A DNA stretch of 64,000 nucleotides from Curtobacterium citreum. Its GTDB lineage: Bacteria; Actinomycetota; Actinomycetes; Actinomycetales; Microbacteriaceae. The position numbers were made by a program, and so were the translations under genes. The DNA is taken from contig NZ_VFMQ01000001.1 in assembly GCF_006715175.1 (NCBI RefSeq), positions 3,410,001-3,474,000 of the forward strand, written 5' to 3'. The notes under the pieces are model-generated. The model saw only the letters and a list, made by a program, of their open reading frames with translations. It searched no databases and was not told where the DNA came from. Below, one piece after another: positions 8,744-17,333 of this stretch; position 1 is the first letter of the stretch; each line of letters starts with the position of its first letter.

Positions 8744-9037
8744 TCAGCGCGCCAGGAGCACCACGGCGGTGACGAGCACGACGACGAACGCCCCCGAGGA
8801 GGCGATGCTGATCCGCTCGACCAGGCCGTCCTTCGTCGCGGTGATGAGCTGCAGCACGAAGCTGACGAGCACGCACAGCACGAACACGAGGAGCAGCCAC
8901 GCGAAGGAGTCCTTCTGCGTGAGCGTCAGGACGAGCACGGCGCCGACGACGGCGAGCAGCCAGACGGGCAGCACGGAGGTCAGACGCAGGCGACGCTGGT
9001 CGAGGGGCTGGTCCGTCTCGCTCACGCGGACCATCAT
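8744..9037 (-). CDS. hypothetical membrane protein, three predicted helices
   Basis: About 97 residues with three hydrophobic segments: VLPVWLLAVVGAVLVLTL, FAWLLLVFVLCVLVSFVL and the C-terminal SGAFVVVLVTAVVLLA. The first 20 residues are polar and cytosolic-looking. I chose the ATG at 9037; a second ATG at 9034 or a GTG at 9025 are possible. It has the same orientation as the FABP/ygfZ operon and is divergent from glnR. Family not recognised. Confidence 0.7.
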   Translation of the reverse strand: MMVRVSETDQPLDQRRLRLTSVLPVWLLAVVGAVLVLTLTQKDSFAWLLLVFVLCVLVSFVLQLITATKDGLVERISIASSGAFVVVLVTAVVLLAR

Positions 9038-9175
9038 GGCAGGCGCACGGTGTCCGGCGTCCGGTCGACGTCCGGCGTCGTTGCGCGGCGCCGGGCCGCC
9101 GTCCGGCCGGACGGGGGCCGTCTTCCCGAGCATCACTAGGATGTGTGCACGACTCCCCCACGCCCTGGAGGTCCT

Positions 9176-9859
9176 GTGGCCCAGCTCCTGGTACTCACCT
9201 CAGCCGCGCCCGGCGACGTCCTGCCGAGTCTCGGTCTCCTGAGCCACCGGATCCGCCACGTGCCCGCCGAGGCGGCGCAGCTGGTCAACGCCCCGCAGAG
9301 CGACCTGATGTTCGTGGACGCCCGCACCGACCTGGTCAGCGCGAAGGCCCTGTGCAAGATCCTCGCCACGAGCGGGTCGACGACGCCGATCGTGCTCGTC
9401 GTGACCGAGGGCGGCCTGACCGCCGTGAACAACGAGTGGAACGTCGACGACGTCGTGCTCGAGACCGCGGGACCGGCCGAGGTCGACGCCCGCATCCGCC
9501 TCACCACGGGGCGCGCCGCCAAGACCCAGACGGGCTCGAAGATCCAGGCCTCCGGCGTCGTCATCGACGAGGCGAGCTACTCCGCCAAGGTCCGGGGTCG
9601 GCCGCTCGACCTGACCTTCAAGGAGTTCGAGCTCCTCCGGTTCTTCGCCACGCACCCCTCCCGCGTGTTCACCCGCGAGCAGCTGCTCAGCGAGGTCTGG
9701 GGCTACGACTACTTCGGCGGCACCCGCACGGTCGACGTCCACGTCCGCCGACTCCGCGCGAAGCTCGGGGACCTCGAGTCCCTGATCGGCACGGTCCGGA
9801 ACGTCGGCTACCGCTTCAACGTCTACGACGACGAGGCGGACCGGCTGGCGGGTCAGTAG
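9176..9859 (+). CDS. glnR: GlnR-type orphan response regulator
   Basis: OmpR-family regulator of nitrogen assimilation in actinobacteria. The receiver domain (1-~120) is atypical: the phosphoacceptor region reads [10 protein letters not shown], without the usual full acidic pocket, as in known GlnR proteins that work without a cognate kinase. The winged helix (~130-220) is highly conserved ([39 protein letters not shown]). I chose the GTG at 9176 because GGAGG lies six bases upstream. Adjacency to mshD matches the mycobacterial order. Confidence 0.87.
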   Translation: MAQLLVLTSAAPGDVLPSLGLLSHRIRHVPAEAAQLVNAPQSDLMFVDARTDLVSAKALCKILATSGSTTPIVLVVTEGGLTAVNNEWNVDDVVLETAGPAEVDARIRLTTGRAAKTQTGSKIQASGVVIDEASYSAKVRGRPLDLTFKEFELLRFFATHPSRVFTREQLLSEVWGYDYFGGTRTVDVHVRRLRAKLGDLESLIGTVRNVGYRFNVYDDEADRLAGQ

Positions 9860-10719
9860 TGCTCGCGGTCGTCGAGCTCCTGGCCGCGGCGTCCGCCGCC
9901 GCCGGTGAGGCCCCGCCCTTCTCCGACCAGACGCTGGTCGACGTGCGCGCGGGGCGCGCGCACGTCGTGGGGGACGAGCGCGGGGTCGCCGTGGTCCGTG
10001 ACGGCGAGCTGGAGCTCGTGGTCGCACGGGAGGCCCGTGGTCGCGGGATCGGGTCGGCCCTGGTCGCGCAGGTGCTCGCGCCCGGTGACGCCGGTGCCGC
10101 CGGCGAGGCCGGCGGCACGTCCGGGGCCGGTGTCCCGCGGCTCGCGTGGGCGCACGGGGACCACCCCGCTGCCCGGGCACTCGCCCGACGGCACGGGTGG
10201 ACCGCCGTCCGGACGCTCCTGCAGCTGCGGGCGCCGATCGCCGACGGCCCCGTCGACCCCCGGGTCCCGACGGGCTGGACACTCGAGGCGTTCCGTGCCG
10301 GGGACCCCGAGGACGAGTCCGCCTGGCTCGCCCTGAACGCCGCCGCGTTCGCGCACCACCCGGAGCAGGGGCGGATGACGCTCGACGACCTCCGTGCCCG
10401 CGAGGCCGAGCCGTGGTTCTCCGGCGACGACCTGCTGCTCCTGCGCGACGACGCCGGCGAGCTCGTCGGGTCGTGCTGGCTCAAGGTCGAGGGCGACCTC
10501 GGCGAGTTCTACGCCGTGGCCGTCCGTCCCGACCAGCAGGGTCGCGGGATCGGGGGCGTGCTCATGCGCGCCGGTGCCTCGCGCCTGACCGGGCGGGGAC
10601 TGTCCGCGGCGGCGCTCTACGTCGAGGGCGACAACGAGCCGGCACTCGCGCTCTACCGCCGGTCGGGTTTCGCACAGCACGCGGTCGACGTCCAGTACGC
10701 GGCGGGTCCCGGCCGGTAA
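9859..10719 (+). CDS. mshD: mycothiol synthase
   Basis: MshD acetylates Cys-GlcN-Ins with acetyl-CoA in the last step of mycothiol synthesis. The 286 residues contain two GNAT domains. The N-terminal one (about 1-130) is degenerate, with an acetyl-CoA loop EARGRGIGSALV. The C-terminal one (about 140-286) has FYAVAVRPDQQGRGIGGVL and the LYVEGDNEPALALYRRSGF ending typical of MshD. The GTG start overlaps the glnR stop by one base (TAGTG). Confidence 0.92.
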   Translation: MLAVVELLAAASAAAGEAPPFSDQTLVDVRAGRAHVVGDERGVAVVRDGELELVVAREARGRGIGSALVAQVLAPGDAGAAGEAGGTSGAGVPRLAWAHGDHPAARALARRHGWTAVRTLLQLRAPIADGPVDPRVPTGWTLEAFRAGDPEDESAWLALNAAAFAHHPEQGRMTLDDLRAREAEPWFSGDDLLLLRDDAGELVGSCWLKVEGDLGEFYAVAVRPDQQGRGIGGVLMRAGASRLTGRGLSAAALYVEGDNEPALALYRRSGFAQHAVDVQYAAGPGR

Positions 10720-10764
10720 CATGGCGCGGTCGGCGAGGGGTCGGCCGGGGCACTCGGGGGGATC

Positions 10765-12771
10765 GTGGCGGAGCAGGGCCAGGCACAGTACGGCCGCGGA
10801 GAGCCGCTCGGCGCCTCGTACCGACTCGTCGACCTGCTCGGCACGGGTGCCACCGGCGAGGTCTGGCGTGCCGAGCACACCGCCTCGGGCGAGCACGTCG
10901 CCGCGAAGCTGCTGCGCTCCGAGCTCGCCGCGGACCCGGCGATCGTCGAACGCTTCGTGCGGGAGCGCACCGTGCTGCTCGGGCTGCAGCACCCCTCGAT
11001 CGTGCGCGTCCGGGACCTCGTGGTCGAGGGCGACCGGCTCGCGATCGTCATGGACCTGGTCGACGGCGGCTCCGCGCGGGACCTGCTCCGGGCGTCCGGC
11101 ACGCTGCCGCCCCGCGACGCGCTGACCATCACGGCGGAGACGCTCGACGCCCTGGCTGCGGCACACGGGCAGGACGTCACGCACCGGGACGTGAAGCCCG
11201 ACAACGTGCTCCTCGCGACGGCGTGGACCGCGGGTGCGACGGGCGACGTCCGGGTGTCGGACTTCGGCATCGCCTCGGTCGTGGCGGACCGCGAACGCAC
11301 GACCACCGGGCTCCTCGGCACGCCGCAGTACATGGCACCGGAGTCGATCAGCCAGGGCCGCGCGGGTCCGGCGGCCGACGTGTACGGCGCCGGGGTGATG
11401 CTCTACGAGCTCCTCGCCGGCCGCACGCCCTTCGCCGGCCCCGGCACCGACTTCGCCGTCGCCTACCGACACGTCACGTCGGACCCGCCCCGCATCGACG
11501 TCCCGGACGCACTCTGGACCGCGCTCACGACGCTGCTGGCGAAGGACCCCGGCGCCCGTCCGGCCGCGGCCGACGCCGCCGCGACCCTCCGCCGGCTCGC
11601 GCGTTCGCTGGTGGACGCCCCGGCACTCGCCCCGGCGGCCGACCCGGAGTCCTTCGCCGAGGTCGAGCGGCCGGCGACCGTCGTCCGTGGTGTCCGGCCG
11701 GACACGGCGGCAGTCGAGGCCTCGGCGGTCGAGGACGTCTCCCCCGCGCCGGAGCTCGGCCCGGCTGGCTCGCAGACCGTCATCCGCCCGCTCGCCCGGC
11801 AGCCGTTGCCCGTCGTCCGCGAACCCGAGGCACCGCCGCGGAGCCCCTGGCAGCGCCCGGACTGGCTGACGAACCGGATGGCGGCGCTCGGTGCCCTCGG
11901 TGTCGTCCTCGTCGCCGTGCTCGTCGTGGGCGGGGTCGTGTGGCTCCCCGGGGCGCTGGCAGGCCGGGGCTCGTCGACGCCCGCCGCCACCGCGCAGGCG
12001 GGCAGCGCGTACCAGCAGGACCGTCCGCTGCCGACCGGGCTGACCACGACCCGCAAGGCGACGCTCGACCCGGAGCGCGGCACGGTCGCCCTGTCGATCA
12101 CCTACGCCGCGCAGTCCGTGGCGCTCCGCGGGCCCCTGCTCGAGGTGGTGCCCGGCGCCACCGCGAAGGCATCGTGCCCCGCGGTGACCTGGACCGGCGA
12201 GGGCGTCTCCGCGGCGCGCAACCAGCCGTCGCTCACCGGCGTCGGCACCGCGTGTTCCTGGGCGCTCGACGACGTCGAGGTCCCGGCCGGCCAGGACCTC
12301 ACCGTGCAGGCCAGCGTCCGGCTCGCCGGCGTCCGCGACCAGGCGGCCCTGCAGGAGTGGCTCGACGCCGCCGGCAGTGCGACCACCGCCGCAGTCACCG
12401 ATCGCGGGGTCACGGGGACCGCGTACCCGGTGCAGCGGCTGCAGGGCGTCGAGGTCCGCACGCCCGACCGCACGGTCAGCCAGACCACGCTCCCGGTGAC
12501 GTTGGTGCCGGTGTGGCCGAGCGGCGCCGACGACCTCAACCCGCTCTACCGCAGTCCGGCGACCGGGAGCCCGTCGCAGATGTTGACCGACGTCGCCGGC
12601 GGCGAGTCGGGTGTGCGGTTCGCCGACGGGTGCTCGGGGGCGCTCGCGGTGTCGTCGGACGGACTGGTCGTGACGGCGCTGTCGGTCGCGCCGTCGTGCA
12701 CGGTGCGGGCCACGGTGGGGAACTTCACGAACCTCGAGAGCGCGCCGTTCGGGATCACCACGCGGGACTGA
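10765..12771 (+). CDS. transmembrane Ser/Thr protein kinase with extracytoplasmic domain
   Basis: PknB-like kinase of 668 residues. The catalytic domain (about 15-275) has a Gly-rich loop GTGATGEV, a Lys near 48, the catalytic loop HRDVKPDN with Asp near 141, SDFGIAS, and the activation-segment TPQYMAPES. All catalytic residues look intact. A Pro-rich juxtamembrane region leads to one membrane helix (about 372-396) and then an extracytoplasmic region of about 270 residues without PASTA repeats. It lies next to an FHA-bearing FtsK ATPase, and FHA domains bind phosphothreonine, so the kinase probably controls that machine. EssB of firmicute T7SS has a related kinase-like fold plus a membrane helix. 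Confidence 0.9.
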   Translation: MAEQGQAQYGRGEPLGASYRLVDLLGTGATGEVWRAEHTASGEHVAAKLLRSELAADPAIVERFVRERTVLLGLQHPSIVRVRDLVVEGDRLAIVMDLVDGGSARDLLRASGTLPPRDALTITAETLDALAAAHGQDVTHRDVKPDNVLLATAWTAGATGDVRVSDFGIASVVADRERTTTGLLGTPQYMAPESISQGRAGPAADVYGAGVMLYELLAGRTPFAGPGTDFAVAYRHVTSDPPRIDVPDALWTALTTLLAKDPGARPAAADAAATLRRLARSLVDAPALAPAADPESFAEVERPATVVRGVRPDTAAVEASAVEDVSPAPELGPAGSQTVIRPLARQPLPVVREPEAPPRSPWQRPDWLTNRMAALGALGVVLVAVLVVGGVVWLPGALAGRGSSTPAATAQAGSAYQQDRPLPTGLTTTRKATLDPERGTVALSITYAAQSVALRGPLLEVVPGATAKASCPAVTWTGEGVSAARNQPSLTGVGTACSWALDDVEVPAGQDLTVQASVRLAGVRDQAALQEWLDAAGSATTAAVTDRGVTGTAYPVQRLQGVEVRTPDRTVSQTTLPVTLVPVWPSGADDLNPLYRSPATGSPSQMLTDVAGGESGVRFADGCSGALAVSSDGLVVTALSVAPSCTVRATVGNFTNLESAPFGITTRD

Positions 12772-12808
12772 TCCGTCGCGTCCGATCGCCCGGCGCGCCT
12801 GGCCCCTC

Positions 12809-12850
12809 GGACGGGAGGCGCGTGGCGGGCTGGCGCCGCGCCTCCCGTCC
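12809..12850. terminator. hairpin terminator, GGAGGC family, copy 1
   Basis: Arms GGACGGGAGGCGCG (12809-12822) and its exact complement (12837-12850), just after the kinase gene and before the convergent FtsK gene. One of a window-wide family of similar palindromes. Confidence 0.65.
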
Positions 12851-12868
12851 GGCGGTGGCTCCCCGGTA

Positions 12869-12908
12869 CTGGAGGCGTGCGGCGGGCTCGCACCGTGCCT
12901 CCCGTCCG
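12869..12908. terminator. hairpin terminator, GGAGGC family, copy 2
   Basis: A second palindrome directly follows the first: TGGAGGCGTGCGGCGGGC pairs imperfectly with a segment ending GTGCCTCCCGTCC. The pair looks like a tandem duplication, since both are followed by CGGCGGTGG. Confidence 0.5.
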
Positions 12909-12925
12909 GCGGTGGGACGGGTCGG

Positions 12926-15900
12926 TCAGGCGCCGGAGGACGCGGTCTGCACGAGGCGGACCGACCCGCCCGAGGCGGCGTAGCCGCGACCGGCGCTGAG
13001 CGCGACGGGTGCGCGCCGGGGCAGGGTGATGCCGAGGAGCTCGCCGTCGTAGTCGACGTCGGGCTGCAGCAGGACCCCGCAGCGGCTCTTGCGGACCTGC
13101 CGCGTCCAGTGGCTGTAGAGCGAGCGGAGGTCCACCGAGCGGCCGGCCGCGACGACGCAGAGGCCCGGTCGTTCCGATGTGAGCAGCGCCGCGATGCCCT
13201 GGTCCGCGTCCTCGAACCGTTCGGCGTCGTCGACGAGGAGCAGGACCGGCCCGCGTTCGAGGCGGAGTCCGGCGAGGAGTGCGGGCACCTCGTCCACGCC
13301 GACGGCGACGCGGTCGAGCGGGGCCTCGGCGAGGGGTGACCGACGGTCGCAGATCCCCCACACGGCGGGACGGACACCCTCGGCAGAGCGGGCGAGGTCA
13401 GCGAGGGCGAGGAGCACCGTCGACTTGCCGGACCGCGCGGGGCCGGCGACGAGGACGTGCTCGCCGTCGTAGACCTCGAGGACGGCGGTGCCGAGGTCGT
13501 CCTCCGCGATGCCGACGGGGAGGCGCCAGGGCTCGGCGTCGAACCGGGCGGGTTCGGCGAGGTCGCCCACACGGACGGCGTCCGGCAGTCGTCCGACGGC
13601 GCTGGTCTTGGTCGGCGCCTCCGGCCACGTGGCGGCGACGTCCGCGACGGCCCGGTCGAGCGGAGCGGACGGCGTCGCGACGTGGCTCTGCAGGCGCATC
13701 GTCGAGTCGATGAAGCGACCGGGCACGGGCGGCGGGACGTCCTTCGGGCGGACGCCGATCGAGGAGTAGTCGTACGGGTCCGCGAGGCGGAACAGCCACT
13801 TCTGGGTGGTGACCTCGTCCATCGCCGACGGCACCGCCTTGGCGCGGGTCGTCGAGACGGCGAACGAGATGCCGAGCGCGGGGCCTTCGGCGTAGACGCG
13901 GTGCAGTGCGTCGAGGAGCAGCTGCCCCTCGAAGTCCTGGTACTCGTCGCGGAGGGCGGCGAGGCCGTCGATGAGCACGACCGCGCGCCGACCACCGGGG
14001 GCGGCCCGTCGGCGCTCGAGGTCCGCGCGGAGGTGGCGGAGGAACCGCGCCTGTAGTTCCCCGGCGCCCGGACCGGAGCCGACGTACGCGGTGGTGTGCG
14101 GCAGCCGCGCGAGGGGCGCGAGGTCACCGGCGCCCATGTCGAGGACGAGGAGGTCGAGGTCGGCGGGGTCGTGGGTGGCGGCGAGGCGCAGGGCGAGGCT
14201 CGCGAGGGCCGTGCTCGTGCCGCTGCCGGGGATGCCCATGAGCATGAGGTTGCCCTCGTCGAGGTCCCAGCCGGCGGGGACCTGGCGCTGGTGGTCGGGG
14301 TCGTCGGCGAGGGCGACGACGACCTGCCGCTCGGGTCGGGTGGTCGCGGTGCTGATGGGCAGCGTGTCGAGGTCGACGCGGTCGCCGAGTGCCTCGGGCC
14401 AGATCGGGCGGGGCGGCGCGTACCCGGCGGCGTCGTTCGCGCGCCGGATCGCGTCGATGAGGACGTCGAGGTCGGTCTCGTCCGACGCACTCGGTGCCGG
14501 CGTGGGCATCGGCGCCGGGACCCCGAACACGTCGGTCGGGCGCGCCGTCACCGGCTGGTACTCGCGCTGGTCGCGGGCGCGGCCGGTCACCAGTGCCGTC
14601 TGCACCGGCGTGATGTCGTCCTGCCCGAGCTTCACGAAGGCGCGACCGGTCTGCTGGCGGCCGATCGCCGATGCGGCCGGGACGCCGATCACGTTCGTCG
14701 AGTCCTCGCGGCTCTGCACGCGCAGGGCGACGCGGAGGTTCGTGTTCGCCAGGATGTCCTCGCTCACGACACCGGCGGGACGCTGCGTCGCGAGCACCAT
14801 GTGCACGCCGAGCGTGCGGCCGACCGCGGCGATCGCGACGAGGGACGTGAGGACGTCCGGGAACTCCTTCGCGAGCATGGCGAACTCGTCGACCACGAAG
14901 AGCAGCCGCGGCATCGGCTCGGTCGGACCCGTGGCGAGGTAGGCGTCGAGGTTGTCGATGTCGGCCCCCGCGGTCGCGAAGACCCGCTGGCGTCGTTCGA
15001 GCTCGGCCTCGAGCGCACGGATGGCACGGTCGGCGAGCTGCTCGTCGAGGTTGCTGATGGTGCCGATCGTGTGCGGCAGCCGTTCGCACGCGGCGAAGGC
15101 GGCGCCGCCCTTGAAGTCGACGAGCAGGAAGTTCAGGCGGGTCGGGTCGTTCCGAGCGGCGAGCCCGGCGACGAACGACCGGAGGAACTCGCTCTTGCCC
15201 GAGCCCGTCGTCCCGCCGACCAGGCCGTGCGGGCCGTCGCGGACGAGGTCGATCTCGAGCACGCCACCCTCGGACGAGCCGATCGGGGTCGAGACGCCTG
15301 TCCGCGCGTCCCACGCCGCGCGGATCGCCTCGGGGCTCGACGGGTCGAGCGCGGTGTCGCCGGCCCCGCGGCGCTGGGTCACGGCGAGGAGCTCGGGCAG
15401 GCGGACGAGCGCGGGCAGCGAGGCGCCGGGCACGGTGAGCTCTGGGTCGTCGAAGTGCGCCACGGCTCGGGCGGTCCGTTCGGCGGTCTCCGTCGACAGC
15501 CCCGCGAGCACGACGTCCTCGACGCGGGTGCGGTCCTCCGGCCGGTACACGGTCGCGGCTGCGTCCGCCGCGACCGTGACGATCGTGGTGCACGCGGCGG
15601 GGAGCTGTTGCTCGTTCGTGGCGATGACGATGCCGCTGACGCGCTGCCGACGCTCCCCCGGGCGCAGTGACGCCCCTGGGACCGTCCGTCCCTGGCCGAG
15701 CAGGTTGCGCGCCGGGGCGTCACGGCCCTCGGTCAGGACCTCGGAGTCGACGACGACGAGCAGGTTCGGTGTGGGCAGCTCGTCGAGCGACTCACGCAGG
15801 CCGCGGAGGACCGCGGCGCTCTGGTCGCGCTGCGCCGACATCCAGCGCGCCCCGGTGCTGCTGCCGGCCACGCGGGTGTGCGGCAGCCAGGATGCCCAGG

Positions 15901-17206
15901 ACCAGTCCGTCTCGCGGCCGCGGTCGCAGAAGACGCCGACGGTCAGGTCCGCGGGCCCGCAGTGCACGGTCGCCTGGGCGAGCAGGCTGCGCGCGAGGGC
16001 GAGGGCGCCGTCACGGTCGCCGACGATCCCGACGACCCCGGCGTCCGACAGGTCGGTCACCACGGGCGCCGCGGTGAGCCGGCTGTCCGCGATCGCGGCC
16101 TTGGCCTCGTCCTCGAGCTTCGTGGTCGCGGCGCGCTGGTCGACCTCGGGTCGCCACGGTGCGTCACCCGTGCCGGCGTGCAGGCTGAGGAAGTCGTCGT
16201 CGTCCGAGCGGCGCTGCCAGAGCGCGGTCGTCGGCAGCGCGGCGCGGCGGACGACGGTGGCCGGATCGGGGACGAGCTCCTGCCGGCGCGCGGCCTCGAC
16301 CGCCGCCGCGGCCGTGATCTCGCCGCGGAACGTCTCGACCGCCGCGGCGAAGCGCGTCTCCTCTTCCTTGAGGTTCTTGGCGCGGCGGTGCTTCTGCTCG
16401 AACCACATGCCGATCGCCGTCACGGGGCTGAGCAGGGCGAACAGGGCGAAGCGCGCGTCACCGAGGAGCAGGACCATCGCGCCCGCGAGGACGAGCGGTG
16501 CCGCCACCGTGATCCAGCTGAACTTCGACGCGGGAGCGACGTCCTTCCGCGTCGGCGGGACGACCGTCTCGGCGTCACCGACCCGACCGGGCCGCGGCGG
16601 ACGGTTGAACGGTGCCGTCGCGGCCGGGGTGAGGTTCGGCAGCGATCCGGCCGGCGGCACGGTGGTCTCCGGCAGCTCCGGGCGGACCAGCAGCACGGCG
16701 CCGCCGACGATGACGCTCGTCGTGCGGGTGAGCAGGACGCCCTCGTCGTCGATCCGTTCGCCGCCGATGACAGTCCCGTTCGTCGAGCCGGCGTCGCGCA
16801 CCCGGACCCCGTCGCCCTCGCGCTCGACGGTGCAGTGCTCCCACGATGCGCTCTCGGTCGGCAGGACCACGTCGGCCTGCGGCGCTCGCCCAGCCACGAG
16901 CTTCCGGTTCCGCGGCACGGCGAGGACCAGGCCGGCGTCGAGCCCTCCGGCGAGGGTCACGCTCCAGCCGTCGATCGTGCGCGGGCGTTCCTGCGCCGTG
17001 CGGGCGATCCGGGAGCCCTCGAGCAGGACGAGGTCACGGAGCGGGGTGTCCGAGCTGGTGTGGTGGCCGTCGACCGCGAGCGGGGTGGCGGGGTCGAGGA
17101 CGGTGCCGGTGGTCGCGGCGACGAGCGCGCCGAGGGTGGCCGCCCCTGTCCATCCGTCGACCTCGACGGTCTCGCGTCGGTCGTCGAGCTCGATGAGCAC
17201 CCGCAT
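12926..17206 (-). CDS. FHA-FtsK/SpoIIIE T7SS-type ATPase (EssC/EccC-like)
   Basis: Membrane ATPase of 1426 residues with the layout of type VII secretion motors. Residues 1-65 form a small beta domain. An FHA domain (about 70-165) has the GR, S..H and STNGT phosphothreonine-binding motifs. Two membrane helices follow (about 228-268, WITVAAPLVLAGAMVLLLG), then three FtsK modules. P-loop 1 (near 662-672, GTTGSGKSEF) has an intact Walker B (LLFVVDEFAML). P-loop 2 (near 990, GIPGSGTSTA) lacks the lysine. P-loop 3 (near 1254, GPARSGKSTV) is intact. The start has GGAGGGG upstream. Expected to drive WXG100 or Rhs export. Confidence 0.9.
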   Translation of the reverse strand: MRVLIELDDRRETVEVDGWTGAATLGALVAATTGTVLDPATPLAVDGHHTSSDTPLRDLVLLEGSRIARTAQERPRTIDGWSVTLAGGLDAGLVLAVPRNRKLVAGRAPQADVVLPTESASWEHCTVEREGDGVRVRDAGSTNGTVIGGERIDDEGVLLTRTTSVIVGGAVLLVRPELPETTVPPAGSLPNLTPAATAPFNRPPRPGRVGDAETVVPPTRKDVAPASKFSWITVAAPLVLAGAMVLLLGDARFALFALLSPVTAIGMWFEQKHRRAKNLKEEETRFAAAVETFRGEITAAAAVEAARRQELVPDPATVVRRAALPTTALWQRRSDDDDFLSLHAGTGDAPWRPEVDQRAATTKLEDEAKAAIADSRLTAAPVVTDLSDAGVVGIVGDRDGALALARSLLAQATVHCGPADLTVGVFCDRGRETDWSWASWLPHTRVAGSSTGARWMSAQRDQSAAVLRGLRESLDELPTPNLLVVVDSEVLTEGRDAPARNLLGQGRTVPGASLRPGERRQRVSGIVIATNEQQLPAACTTIVTVAADAAATVYRPEDRTRVEDVVLAGLSTETAERTARAVAHFDDPELTVPGASLPALVRLPELLAVTQRRGAGDTALDPSSPEAIRAAWDARTGVSTPIGSSEGGVLEIDLVRDGPHGLVGGTTGSGKSEFLRSFVAGLAARNDPTRLNFLLVDFKGGAAFAACERLPHTIGTISNLDEQLADRAIRALEAELERRQRVFATAGADIDNLDAYLATGPTEPMPRLLFVVDEFAMLAKEFPDVLTSLVAIAAVGRTLGVHMVLATQRPAGVVSEDILANTNLRVALRVQSREDSTNVIGVPAASAIGRQQTGRAFVKLGQDDITPVQTALVTGRARDQREYQPVTARPTDVFGVPAPMPTPAPSASDETDLDVLIDAIRRANDAAGYAPPRPIWPEALGDRVDLDTLPISTATTRPERQVVVALADDPDHQRQVPAGWDLDEGNLMLMGIPGSGTSTALASLALRLAATHDPADLDLLVLDMGAGDLAPLARLPHTTAYVGSGPGAGELQARFLRHLRADLERRRAAPGGRRAVVLIDGLAALRDEYQDFEGQLLLDALHRVYAEGPALGISFAVSTTRAKAVPSAMDEVTTQKWLFRLADPYDYSSIGVRPKDVPPPVPGRFIDSTMRLQSHVATPSAPLDRAVADVAATWPEAPTKTSAVGRLPDAVRVGDLAEPARFDAEPWRLPVGIAEDDLGTAVLEVYDGEHVLVAGPARSGKSTVLLALADLARSAEGVRPAVWGICDRRSPLAEAPLDRVAVGVDEVPALLAGLRLERGPVLLLVDDAERFEDADQGIAALLTSERPGLCVVAAGRSVDLRSLYSHWTRQVRKSRCGVLLQPDVDYDGELLGITLPRRAPVALSAGRGYAASGGSVRLVQTASSGA

Positions 17207-17230
17207 GCCGTGCCCCTCCGTTCGTGTCGT

Positions 17231-17333
17231 CGATCAGCGCTTCGTGTGGTTCGTCAGCGGTCCGTGCGGTCGGTCAGCGCTTCGCGGTGGTGGTCAGCGC
17301 TTCGCGGTGGTGGTCAGCCCTCCGTGTCGTCGG
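17231..17333. repeat. about five 20-bp tandem repeats between two genes
   Basis: The unit is close to GGTCAGCGCTTCGCGGTGGT. Two copies (17272-17311) are exact and three others are degenerate. The array fills the space between the stop of the periplasmic-binding-like gene and the FtsK gene start and overlaps the last codons of the former. It probably arose by replication slippage. Confidence 0.7.

Noticed and set aside
10765..12771. PknB with PASTA domains for cell-wall control
   Set aside because: The extracytoplasmic part has no PASTA repeats, and no FtsW/PBP genes are nearby.
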